Part shown: positions 9,084 through 16,854 of the stretch, piece after piece
Numbering within the stretch: the stretch's first letter is position 1
Layout of the letters: each line of letters starts with the position of its first letter
DNA from: an uncultured Alphaproteobacteria bacterium
GTDB lineage: Bacteria > Pseudomonadota > Alphaproteobacteria > Rhizobiales > Ancalomicrobiaceae
Assembly (NCBI GenBank): GCA_937892955.1
Contig: CALBKH010000008.1
Location: forward strand, 1 to 64,000
Length of the DNA stretch: 64,000 nt
Direction: 5' to 3'
Notes under the pieces: model-generated
Databases searched by the model: none
What the model saw: only the letters and a program-made list of their open reading frames with translations
What the model was told of the DNA's origin: nothing
Translations under genes and position numbers: made by a program

Positions 9084-10055
9084 TCACCCTTTGGGGAATT
9101 CGAGCCCCATCTCGCGGTAGCGCTCGGGGTCGTCGGACCAGTTCTCGCGCACCTTGACGAAGAGGAAGAGGTGGACCGGCTTCTCGGCGATCTCGGCGAG
9201 TTCCTTGCGCGCCGCCATGGAGATCGCCTTGATGGTCTCGCCACCCTTGCCGAGAACGATGCCCTTCTGGCTCTCGCGGGCGACGTAGATCGTCTGCTCG
9301 ATGCGGACGGAGCCGTCCTTCTGGTCCTTCCACAGCTCGGTCTCGACGGTCGACTCGTAGGGCAACTCGTCGTGGAGGCGCAGGAAGCACTTCTCGCGGG
9401 TGATCTCGGCGGCGAGCTGGCGCATCGGCAGATCGGAGATCTGATCCTCCGGATAGAGCCAGGGGCCGGGCGGCATCTCGCCGGCGAGATACTTCAGCAC
9501 GTCGTCGACATGGTCGCCGGTCAGCGCCGAGACCATGAAGGTGCGGTCGAAATCGGCGAGTTCGTTGGTCTTCGCGGTGAGCGCCAACAGCGTGTCGCGG
9601 CGGACGAGGTCGACCTTGTTGAGGATGAGGATCTTCTTGCGGCGGACGTCCTTCAGCCGTTCGAAGACGCCGAGCGCCGCCTCGTCGAGGCCCTTCTTGG
9701 CGTCGATCAGCACCGCCACGACGTCGGCATCGGCGGCACCGCCCCAGGCGGTCGTCACCATGGCGCGGTCGAGCCGGCGGCGCGGGCGGAAGATGCCGGG
9801 GGTGTCGACGAAGATGACCTGCGCGTCGCCTTCGATGCAGACGCCGCGGATCAGCGCCCGGGTGGTCTGGACCTTGTGGGTGACGATCGACACCTTGGTG
9901 CCGACGAGCTGGTTCAAGAGCGTCGACTTGCCGGCGTTGGGGGCGCCGATCAGCGCGACGAAGCCAGCGCGCGTCGTCCACGCCGGCTCGGCCGGCACGG
10001 GCTTCTTCGGCTTCTTCGGCTTCGCGCCTTCGGCGCGGTCGTCGTCGTCAGACAT
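9084..10055 (-). CDS. era: GTPase Era
   Basis: Era is an essential GTPase that binds the 3' end of 16S rRNA during 30S assembly. The 323-residue protein has the G1 loop GAPNAGKST at 37-45, G2/G3 (TTR ... VDTPGIF) and G4 NKVD. The C-terminal KH RNA-binding domain carries VLGKGGETIK, and the FVKVRENW tail is characteristic of Era. A lysine-rich N-terminal extension of about 28 residues (KPKKPKKP) precedes the G domain and is longer than in E. coli. Its start overlaps the end of rnc by 8 bases, so the two are translationally coupled. Confidence 0.96.
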   Translation of the reverse strand: MSDDDDRAEGAKPKKPKKPVPAEPAWTTRAGFVALIGAPNAGKSTLLNQLVGTKVSIVTHKVQTTRALIRGVCIEGDAQVIFVDTPGIFRPRRRLDRAMVTTAWGGAADADVVAVLIDAKKGLDEAALGVFERLKDVRRKKILILNKVDLVRRDTLLALTAKTNELADFDRTFMVSALTGDHVDDVLKYLAGEMPPGPWLYPEDQISDLPMRQLAAEITREKCFLRLHDELPYESTVETELWKDQKDGSVRIEQTIYVARESQKGIVLGKGGETIKAISMAARKELAEIAEKPVHLFLFVKVRENWSDDPERYREMGLEFPKG

Positions 10056-10749
10056 CGGAGTCCTTCCACAGGCCCTCGCGGACCAGTACGCGGGTGGCGG
10101 CGTTCTGTTCGGCCTCGCGCTTGGAGCGGCCGGTGCCGTGGGCGCCCTCCTCGCCGACGAGATCGGCGGCGATGGTGAAGAGCGGATCGTGATCGGGGCC
10201 GGTGCGCGAGACCTGGCGATAGGTCGGCGCGGCGAGACCGCGGCCCTGGAGCCATTCCTGCAACGTCGTCTTGGCGTCGCGCAAGGGGCCGCGCGCCGTC
10301 ATCATCCGCTCGCGCCAATGGCGCTCGACGAAGGCGGAAGCGACCTCGAAGCCGGCGTCGAGATGGATGGCGGCGATCAGCGCCTCGGCGATGTCGCCGA
10401 GGATGGCACTCTTGGCGCGCCCACCCGACTGGGCCTCGCCCGAGCCGAGGCGCACCGCCTCGCCGAGTTGCAGCTCGCGCGCCACTTCGGCGCAGGTCTC
10501 GCGCTTGACCAGCGCATTGAGGCGGCGGGCGAGTTCGCCCTCGTCGGCTTGCGGGAAGGCGCGATAGACCATGCCGGCGACGGTCAGCGCCAGGACGCGG
10601 TCGCCGAGGAACTCGAGCCGCTGGTAGCTCGCGGCGGCATTGCCGACGGCGGAGGTGTGGGTGAGCGCGCGCGCCAGCAGAGTACGATCGGCGAAGCGAT
10701 GGCCGATGCGCGCCTCGAGGGCGTCGAAAGCGTCGGAGGGCTCGCTCAT
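10048..10749 (-). CDS. rnc: ribonuclease III
   Basis: RNase III cleaves double-stranded RNA, including the 30S rRNA precursor. The 233-residue product has the signature YQRLEFLGDRVLAL with the metal-binding acidic residues near Glu46 and Asp50, and the second acidic cluster in ILGDIAEALIAA. A double-stranded RNA-binding domain occupies about residues 155-228 (TTLQEWLQGRGL ... GTGRSKREAEQNAA). The start is fixed by an ATGA overlap in which the rnc ATG shares bases with the lepB TGA; an in-frame ATG 36 bases upstream lies inside lepB and is less likely. era overlaps its 3' end. Confidence 0.95.
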   Translation of the reverse strand: MSEPSDAFDALEARIGHRFADRTLLARALTHTSAVGNAAASYQRLEFLGDRVLALTVAGMVYRAFPQADEGELARRLNALVKRETCAEVARELQLGEAVRLGSGEAQSGGRAKSAILGDIAEALIAAIHLDAGFEVASAFVERHWRERMMTARGPLRDAKTTLQEWLQGRGLAAPTYRQVSRTGPDHDPLFTIAADLVGEEGAHGTGRSKREAEQNAATRVLVREGLWKDSDV

Positions 10750-11498
10750 ATCAGGTTCGCCAGTCGACCCCAGCGGATCTCCCAAGGCCAGGTCCAGAAG
10801 GCCCAGGGGGTCGCCCCCTCCTGGATCGAGAAGAAGATCACCTGCGCCTTGCCGATCAGGTTCTCCGCCGGCACGTAGCCGACCATGTCGAGATAGCGGC
10901 TGTCCTGCGAGTTGTCGCGGTTGTCGCCCATCATGAAATAGTGGCCGGCGGGGACGAGATATTCCTGGGTGTTGTTCTGGAAACCCTCGGCGTCACGCTT
11001 GAGGATGGTGTGGGAGACACCGTTCGGCAGTGTCTCCTTGAAGGCTTGCAGACGAGCGCGGGCGCCCCAGCGGTCCTTCTCGACATAGGGCTCGAGCGGC
11101 TCGACCTTCACCGGCTCGCCGTTGATGTGGAGGAGGCCGTGCTTCACCTGGATGCGGTCGCCGGGCAGACCGACGACGCGCTTGATGTAATCGGTCTCGT
11201 TGTCGCGCGGCAGCTTGAAGACCACCACGTCGCCGCGCTTCGGCTCCGAGCCGAAGATGCGGCCGGAGAACGGCGCCAGCGCATAGGGGAAGGAGTACTT
11301 CGAATAGCCGTAGCTGAACTTCGACACGAAGAGATAGTCGCCGACCAGCAGCGTCGACTTCATCGAACCGGAGGGGATGTTGAACGGCTGATAGAAGAAG
11401 GTGCGGACGACGAGGGCGAGCAACAGCGCCTGGACGATGACCTTGATGGTCTCGACGAGGCCGCTTTCGCCGTGCTTCGGTTCGGTGGTCTCGCTCAT
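10746..11498 (-). CDS. lepB: signal peptidase I
   Basis: Leader peptidase that cleaves Sec/Tat signal peptides at the outer face of the inner membrane. The 250-residue protein has one membrane segment (about residues 16-35) followed by the catalytic serine box IPSGSMKSTL with Ser45. The general-base lysine is Lys106 in YIKRVVGLPGDRI. The C-terminal box GHYFMMGDNRDNSQDSRY is also typical. It is followed by rnc with an ATGA overlap, and acpS lies 79 bases upstream. The same lep-rnc-era linkage is widespread in proteobacteria. Confidence 0.96.
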   Translation of the reverse strand: MSETTEPKHGESGLVETIKVIVQALLLALVVRTFFYQPFNIPSGSMKSTLLVGDYLFVSKFSYGYSKYSFPYALAPFSGRIFGSEPKRGDVVVFKLPRDNETDYIKRVVGLPGDRIQVKHGLLHINGEPVKVEPLEPYVEKDRWGARARLQAFKETLPNGVSHTILKRDAEGFQNNTQEYLVPAGHYFMMGDNRDNSQDSRYLDMVGYVPAENLIGKAQVIFFSIQEGATPWAFWTWPWEIRWGRLANLI

Positions 11499-11577
11499 GT
11501 CGTCTCGGTTCCTCGGGGCTCGGTGGCGCCGGTGATACTCCCGCGGAGCCCGGCTCGCAACAACGGCGGCACGCGCC

Positions 11578-11991
11578 TCACCGCGCCGGCCAGTCCGCCG
11601 GCCAGGCGGAGATGACGACGAAAGCCTGGGCGAGCGGGTAGTCGTCGGTGATGGTGAGGTCGATGCGGGCGACGAGGCCGGCCGGTGTCAGCTCGGCGAG
11701 GCGCCGCTCCGCCCAGCCGGTCAGGACCATGGTCGGCTTGCCGGTCGGCTCGTTGACCACACCGAGATCGCGCCACGCCACCCCCATCGAGATGCCCGAA
11801 CCGAGCGCCTTGGAACACGCCTCCTTGGCGGCGAAGCGCTTGGCGTAGGAGGCGGCGCGATTGTGCCGGCGATCCGACTTGGCGCGCTCGATCTCGGTGA
11901 AGCAGCGCCGGGTGAAGCGTTCGCCGAAACGCTCCAGCGTCTTCTCCACCCGACGGATGTCGATCAGATCGGACCCGATGCCGACGATCAT
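11578..11991 (-). CDS. acpS: holo-[acyl-carrier-protein] synthase
   Basis: Transfers 4'-phosphopantetheine from CoA to the serine of acyl carrier protein; a likely substrate gene, acpP, lies at about 57.9 kb. The 137 residues contain the two family motifs: IGSDLIDIRR with metal-binding Asp8, and AKRFAAKEACSKALG with the catalytic glutamate. The C-terminal strand (IDLTITDDYPLAQAFVVIS) completes the trimer-forming fold. It is 18 bases downstream of pdxJ on the same strand. Confidence 0.95.
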   Translation of the reverse strand: MIVGIGSDLIDIRRVEKTLERFGERFTRRCFTEIERAKSDRRHNRAASYAKRFAAKEACSKALGSGISMGVAWRDLGVVNEPTGKPTMVLTGWAERRLAELTPAGLVARIDLTITDDYPLAQAFVVISAWPADWPAR

Positions 11992-12009
11992 GATCCCCTC
12001 CCCGTCGCC

Positions 12010-12768
12010 TCAGCCCGGCCGCGCGTCGTCCATCAGGCGGCGCATCTCGCGGATCGACGCCTCGAGCCCGACGAAGATCGCCTCGCCGATGAGGAAATGG
12101 CCGATGTTGAGCTCGCGCACCTCGTGGATGGCGGCGATGTGGCCGACGCTCTCGTAGGCGAGGCCGTGGCCGGCGTGGATCTCGAGGCCGAGGTCGGCAC
12201 CGTGGCGGGCGGCGGCGCGCAGGCGCTGCAGCTCGATGCCGGCGAGACGCTCGTCGCCGGCATCGAAGAGATCGCAGTAGCGTCCGGTGTGGAGTTCGAC
12301 CACCGGGGCGCCGAGGGCCCGGGCGGCGTCGAGTTGAGCCTGATCGGGCTCGATGAAGAGCGAGACGCGGACACCGGCATCGACCAGCTTCGCCACCACC
12401 GGCGCGAGATGGGTGTGGCCGCCGACGACGTCGAGGCCGCCCTCGGTGGTGCGTTCGGCGCGGCGCTCCGGCACGATGCAGGCGGCGTGCGGCTTGTGGC
12501 GCAACGCGATCGCCAGCATCTCGTCGGTCGCCGCCATCTCGAGGTTGAGCGGCAGATGGATCTCCTCCATCAGCCGGCGGATGTCCTCGTCGCGGATGTG
12601 GCGGCGATCCTCGCGCAGATGGGCGGTGATGCCGTCGGCGCCGGCGTGAGCGGCGAGATGGGCGGCGCGCACCGGGTCCGGCCGCTCGCCGCCGCGGGCG
12701 TTGCGGATGGTGGCGACGTGATCGATGTTGACGCCGAGGCGGAGCTTGCTGTCGGAGGTGGTCGCCAT
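12010..12768 (-). CDS. pdxJ: pyridoxine 5'-phosphate synthase
   Basis: Last step of the DXP-dependent vitamin B6 pathway: condenses 3-amino-2-oxopropyl phosphate with deoxyxylulose 5-phosphate. The 252-residue TIM barrel shows RLGVNIDHVATIRNARGG at the start, the GADGITAHLREDRRHI segment, and the Glu-rich PERRAERTTEGGLDV loop. The ATG before ATTSDSKLRLG was preferred because it matches family length and has a GAGG upstream; an open frame of 61 codons before it has no family similarity. pdxA, the preceding enzyme of the pathway, is also in this window at about 51 kb. Confidence 0.95.
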   Translation of the reverse strand: MATTSDSKLRLGVNIDHVATIRNARGGERPDPVRAAHLAAHAGADGITAHLREDRRHIRDEDIRRLMEEIHLPLNLEMAATDEMLAIALRHKPHAACIVPERRAERTTEGGLDVVGGHTHLAPVVAKLVDAGVRVSLFIEPDQAQLDAARALGAPVVELHTGRYCDLFDAGDERLAGIELQRLRAAARHGADLGLEIHAGHGLAYESVGHIAAIHEVRELNIGHFLIGEAIFVGLEASIREMRRLMDDARPG

Positions 12769-12889
12769 CGGCGGGAATCCTCGGGAAGACGGGCGCGCGG
12801 AAGACCCGAGACATAAGGGCTCGGCGAGACGGGAACAAGACGGGGCGTGCGGATCAGGGGGGCGGCACCGCCCCGCCCTCCCCTGCGCT

Positions 12890-13468
12890 TCAGATGTTGC
12901 GGCTGCCGGGCTTGACCGGGGGGATCGCCGCCAGTTCCGGCGGAAGAGCATCCGCCGGATAGGCCGGGACCTCGTATTCGGCGAGCGCCACCAGCGGCAC
13001 GCCGCAATCGGCCTTGCCGGCGGAACGGTCGATGAGGCAGGCGACGGCGACCACGTTGGCGCCGATGTCGGTCAGCGCCTTCACCGTCTCACGCGAGGAG
13101 AGGCCGGTGGTGACGATGTCCTCGACGATGACGACGCGGGCGCCCTTCGCCAGCTCGAAGCGGCGCAGGCGCATCTCGCCCGCCTCGCGCTCGGTCCACA
13201 CGGCGGGGACGCCGAGGTGCCGGGCCGTCTCGTAGGCCGGGATGATGCCGCCCATCGCCGGGCCGACCACGGCGTCGAGCGGCTCGAGACCGGCGGCGCG
13301 GATCTTCGCGGCCAGCGCCTTGCAGACGATCTCGGTCTTGTCCGGATATTGGAAGACGCGGGCCTTCTGGATGAAGACCGGCGAGCGCAGACCAGACGAC
13401 AGGATGAAGTGGCCGGTGAGGAGCGCGCCACAGGACTTGAAGACGTCGAGCACTTCGTCGCGGGTCAT
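12890..13468 (-). CDS. pyrE: orotate phosphoribosyltransferase
   Basis: Converts orotate and PRPP to orotidine 5'-monophosphate in pyrimidine synthesis. The 192-residue protein has the FILSSGLRSPVF substrate segment, the PAMGGIIPAYETA loop, the EREAGEMRLRRF region and the PRPP-binding motif VVIVEDIVTTGLSSRE. It precedes pdxJ by 121 bases. In related genomes it sits close to rsh; here a restriction-modification island separates the two. Confidence 0.95.
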   Translation of the reverse strand: MTRDEVLDVFKSCGALLTGHFILSSGLRSPVFIQKARVFQYPDKTEIVCKALAAKIRAAGLEPLDAVVGPAMGGIIPAYETARHLGVPAVWTEREAGEMRLRRFELAKGARVVIVEDIVTTGLSSRETVKALTDIGANVVAVACLIDRSAGKADCGVPLVALAEYEVPAYPADALPPELAAIPPVKPGSRNI

Positions 13469-13800
13469 GGAGGGGCCTCGCCGTGGGAGATGGATCGGCG
13501 CAGGGGATCGCGCGGGCGGGGGCGGATGTCAAGGGTGGGTGGCTCGGGCGGGGCGACTGGTTCGTGAGGCTACGCTGGATGGGGGCCGAGTACGAGCCAG
13601 CACAATCCCGTTCCCACGAAATGGGGCCAGTTTACAATTCGAGCCAGAGGCAGCAGGCATCGCAAACATCCAGCCCCCCTCCTCCGACGGCCGCACGCTC
13701 GAATTGCCTTGCAGAATCGAACCAAGCGTAGCATCCTAACAAAGAATAAACCGAGAACATTTTAGAAAGTATGTGTAAATACAAATGATTGGAGGTTGAT
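13469..13800. other. intergenic junction: pyrE upstream region and left edge of the R-M island
   Basis: No credible gene. The pyrE-proximal half is G+C-rich. From about 13,570 the composition drops, and the last 65 bases before the methyltransferase are strongly A+T-rich (TTTTAGAAAG, GTAAATACAAATG). That stretch probably holds the R-M promoter. I see no direct repeat or tRNA end that would mark an integration site. Confidence 0.5.
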
Positions 13801-15600
13801 TTGACCAAGCTCGGAACGCCTTCAGCAACGGCCTCTCGAGGCGGGGTTGAGGAGGTTGTTGAGCTCACTGCGACGCGTCTCGAGTTATCGCGCGCGCGCA
13901 TTTTGGCGCGCGCATGGGCGGCAGCGTTTCCCGAAACGAGAAGAACGGATCTTGCTGCGCTTTTCGCGCGCCATGCGATCGAACGTCTTTCTGTGAAGAT
14001 CGCGCCCAATCATCTTCTGAGCCGTCCAGTTGCAGTGCCCTTCGGTCGCCTCGACACCGCCGCGCAACGCTTGGCCGAGAGCATCGGAGATGAGGCTTCC
14101 AGACTGCCGATAATCGAGGCGTTGCATTTCGTGACGAGCCTCTACCCCGTGCTGCTGACTGCGAAAGATCGCAGCGCGCTGGGGGCATTCTATACCCCGC
14201 CCGTGCTGTGTTCCCGCCTCTTGGATCAAGCTGGCGAAGCCGGTCTCAGTTGGAACACCGTAAGAATTCTCGATCCTGCGGCGGGAGGAGGGGCTTTCCT
14301 CATCCATTCTGCGCTGCGCATGCGCGAAGCGATGGCGGGGGTCGATCCGAATTTCGTGCTGAGCCAGATCGGTTCACGCCTCCTCGGCCTGGAACTCGAT
14401 CCCCATGCCGCCGGTTTGGCTCAGGCTGCATTGGAAATCGTGCTTGCGGATCTGGCAACGGCCGTGGGTCGTCCGGTCCCACGGATGGTTCGATGCTGCG
14501 ATACGCTCGACGAAGCTCCGGAAGCGAACTTCGATCTGGTCGTCGGCAACCCCCCCTATGGGCGAGTAACACTCACGGGCGAGCAACGCGGTCGGTATGC
14601 GCGTAGCCTCTATGGTCACGCCAACCTCTATGGCGTCTTCACCGATATCGCGCTTCGCTGGGCAAAGCCTGGTGGGCTAGTCGCCTATTTGACGCCTGCG
14701 AGCTTCCTGGCCGGGCAATACTACGCGTCGTTGCGCGCCCTTCTCGCCCGCGAAGCGCCTCCTATCGCGATGGATTTCGTCCATGCGCGCCGCGGCGTCT
14801 TCGAAGATGTCCTGCAAGAGACGATGCTTGCTGTCTACCGGGTGGGTGGAGACCTGCGTCGCGTTCAAATCCACTATCTGCATGTCGACAGCGAGCGAGA
14901 GGCGCGTGTGACGCGCAATGGGATGGTCGGCTTGCCTGCCGGACCGTACTCACCTTGGCTTGCCCCTCGCGAACCGGCGCATGGGCATCTGATCGCCCGC
15001 GCCGAAACGATGGCGGCTCGATTGGCGGATTGGGGTTACTCGGTTTCGACAGGTCCGTTGGTCTGGAACCGCTTCAAGACCCAGTTGCGTCCGAAGGCCG
15101 GCGGTCGGCGCGTTCATCCTCTGATCTGGGCCGAGGCGGTGACATCAGACGGTCGGTTCGTCTTTAGAGCCCAAAAGAAGAACCACGCACCTTATTTCAA
15201 GCTAGAGCCCGGCGACGATTGGCTGCTCGTGGAACAACCCTGTGTGCTCGTTCAGCGAACGACCGCCAAGGAGCAGGCGCGGAGGTTGATCGCAGCCGAA
15301 ATGCCCGGCTCATTCGTTGTGGAACACGGGGGAGTCGTCGTCGAGAACCATCTCAACATGGTTCGTCCCAATGGGCATCCTAAAGTGTCTGCAGCCGTCG
15401 TGGCCGCCCTGCTGAACAGCCGCGTAGTCGACGATCTGTTCAGATGCATGAGTGGCAGCGTTGCCGTCTCAGCTTTCGAACTGTGTTCGCTGCCGCTCCC
15501 CGACGTCGAGGCGCTGACATTGCTTGTTCGGCTCGTGCAGCAGGGAGCCAGCCGTGAACGCATCGATGCCGAATGTGCTCGCCTTTACGGTGAGGAATGA
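13801..15600 (+). CDS. N6-adenine DNA methyltransferase of a BsuBI/PstI-type R-M system
   Basis: Protects DNA by methylating adenine in the system's recognition site. In the 599-residue protein the AdoMet-dependent fold is clear: motif X GAFYTPPVL near residue 128, motif I ILDPAAGGGAFLI near 156, and catalytic motif IV NPPY at 250-253. A target-recognition-like region extends to the C-terminus (VVEHGGVVVENHLNM). This order is the gamma class, as in M.BsuBI and M.PstI. The start is decided by the ribosome-binding site: GGAGG stands 5 bases before a TTG, whereas a TTG four codons earlier would have the GGAGG inside its own coding sequence. Base composition is lower in G+C than the neighbours, suggesting acquisition. 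It overlaps the endonuclease gene by ATGA. Confidence 0.9.
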   Translation: MTKLGTPSATASRGGVEEVVELTATRLELSRARILARAWAAAFPETRRTDLAALFARHAIERLSVKIAPNHLLSRPVAVPFGRLDTAAQRLAESIGDEASRLPIIEALHFVTSLYPVLLTAKDRSALGAFYTPPVLCSRLLDQAGEAGLSWNTVRILDPAAGGGAFLIHSALRMREAMAGVDPNFVLSQIGSRLLGLELDPHAAGLAQAALEIVLADLATAVGRPVPRMVRCCDTLDEAPEANFDLVVGNPPYGRVTLTGEQRGRYARSLYGHANLYGVFTDIALRWAKPGGLVAYLTPASFLAGQYYASLRALLAREAPPIAMDFVHARRGVFEDVLQETMLAVYRVGGDLRRVQIHYLHVDSEREARVTRNGMVGLPAGPYSPWLAPREPAHGHLIARAETMAARLADWGYSVSTGPLVWNRFKTQLRPKAGGRRVHPLIWAEAVTSDGRFVFRAQKKNHAPYFKLEPGDDWLLVEQPCVLVQRTTAKEQARRLIAAEMPGSFVVEHGGVVVENHLNMVRPNGHPKVSAAVVAALLNSRVVDDLFRCMSGSVAVSAFELCSLPLPDVEALTLLVRLVQQGASRERIDAECARLYGEE

Positions 15601-16682
15601 TAATGGGCTTATTTCCTGCCTATGTTTCAAGAGAGCTCGTCGCAGAACGCTTGCCGCTGATTTTTCCTGAAGGGACGCCCAATCGGAACTATTGCATCCG
15701 CGAGTTGGCCGCGAGCACCGTGTTCGTCGCACTCTATATCGGCGCTGTCGAAGGCATGGATCGGTACCTCGGGCCGGTGCATGTCTATCGCATGACCGCC
15801 GAGCAGGCGATGAAGGCGGCAAACGATGATCGGGAGAATTATGCCGCCGAGGTCATGAAGCGAAATGGGCACGTTGTCGGCACACGATGGTATGCCGACA
15901 ACACGCGCGAGCCCATTCGTGACGAAACGTTGCGAGACGGATTGGTCGCCATAGGAGCCATCCTCCGCCGAGAAGACCTCCCGACGACTTCGGGCCTACC
16001 CCGCTACGCGCTGAAGACGGACTTCGCCAAATTATTCGACCCGGCGCTCTTCGGAGAGGCACTAGGAGATGCGATTGGGCATTTCCAGAATGTCCATCTG
16101 AGCAAGAGTGCATTGGCACGCGTGACGATCATGCGAGCGGGTGCAGCGTCCGGCAGCAGCGGCATGCTCGTCACTTTCCCCAATGGCGAGACGCGACAAC
16201 TCGCGCCCGGGCCGAGTTCGGTCATTTCTCGGGGTGTCATCGAGGTTTTCGCAAAGCGCTTCCTTCAAATCCCCGCCGTTCTCTGGCTCAGTGAAAGTGG
16301 CAATAAAGTCGTCATGCGTGACGACAGGATCGCCACTGCGGTCGGGCTCAAGATCGAGGTCGATAAGAATCTCCCCGATCTCATTCTTGCCGATCTGGGG
16401 CCGGCCGATCCTCTTCTTGTCTTCGTCGAAGTCGTGGCGACAGACGGAGCGATCACGTCGCAACGCCAAGATGCAATCTACAAGCTGACGGACGCAGCGG
16501 GCTTCGAACGGAAGCAGGTGGCATTTCTGACCGCGTATCACGATCGCCAATCCGCAGGCTTCAAGAAGACGGTCGCACAACTCGCTTGGGGGAGCTTCGC
16601 ATGGTTCGTTTCCGAACCCGAGCACGTCGTGATCTTGCGCAATAGTGAAAGCACTGGCACTCGGCTATTCGAACTGACGTGA
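15597..16682 (+). CDS. BsuBI/PstI-family type II restriction endonuclease
   Basis: Predicted to cut unmethylated sites recognised by the adjoining methyltransferase. The C-terminal 150 residues match the BsuBI/PstI nuclease domain: LPDLILADLGPADP at about 259-272, then LLVFVEVVATDGAITSQR with Glu278. This is the PD...E core of a PD-(D/E)xK fold followed by the family's (T/S)-x-G-x-I-xx-(K/R)R strand. The N-terminal half (about 1-200) is helical and resembles the DNA-recognition part of the family, but I cannot verify it residue by residue. The 361-residue length fits. The ATG overlaps the methyltransferase stop (ATGA); a second ATG two codons on is possible. Type II enzymes of this family recognise CTGCAG, which is only a prediction here. 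Confidence 0.87.
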   Translation: MIMGLFPAYVSRELVAERLPLIFPEGTPNRNYCIRELAASTVFVALYIGAVEGMDRYLGPVHVYRMTAEQAMKAANDDRENYAAEVMKRNGHVVGTRWYADNTREPIRDETLRDGLVAIGAILRREDLPTTSGLPRYALKTDFAKLFDPALFGEALGDAIGHFQNVHLSKSALARVTIMRAGAASGSSGMLVTFPNGETRQLAPGPSSVISRGVIEVFAKRFLQIPAVLWLSESGNKVVMRDDRIATAVGLKIEVDKNLPDLILADLGPADPLLVFVEVVATDGAITSQRQDAIYKLTDAAGFERKQVAFLTAYHDRQSAGFKKTVAQLAWGSFAWFVSEPEHVVILRNSESTGTRLFELT

Positions 16683-16760
16683 TCACAGCGCTCTGAACAA
16701 GTTCACCTACGTTCCGGGCACCCCTTCCCACTGATGTCTACCGGACCCCTCCTACTCCGG

Positions 16761-16781
16761 CCCGCCGCCATGGGCGGCGGG
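16761..16781 (+). terminator. hairpin downstream of the R-M operon
   Basis: Perfect 9-bp stem (CCCGCCGCC/GGCGGCGGG) with a 3-base loop, about 80 bases after the endonuclease stop. No U-tract follows, so termination is plausible but not shown. Confidence 0.4.
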
Positions 16782-16818
16782 CGTTCGCGGCTCGAAATCG
16801 TCCACCGGACGACTTCGC

Positions 16819-16846
16819 TCGATCTCGCGCTCGGGCGCGAGATCGA
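16819..16846 (-). terminator. terminator-like hairpin after rsh
   Basis: Perfect 12-bp stem (TCGATCTCGCGC with GCGCGAGATCGA) and a 4-base loop, starting 8 bases beyond the rsh stop codon. No U-run follows. It would separate rsh transcription from the convergent R-M genes. Confidence 0.55.
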
Positions 16847-16854
16847 ACCGCCAC

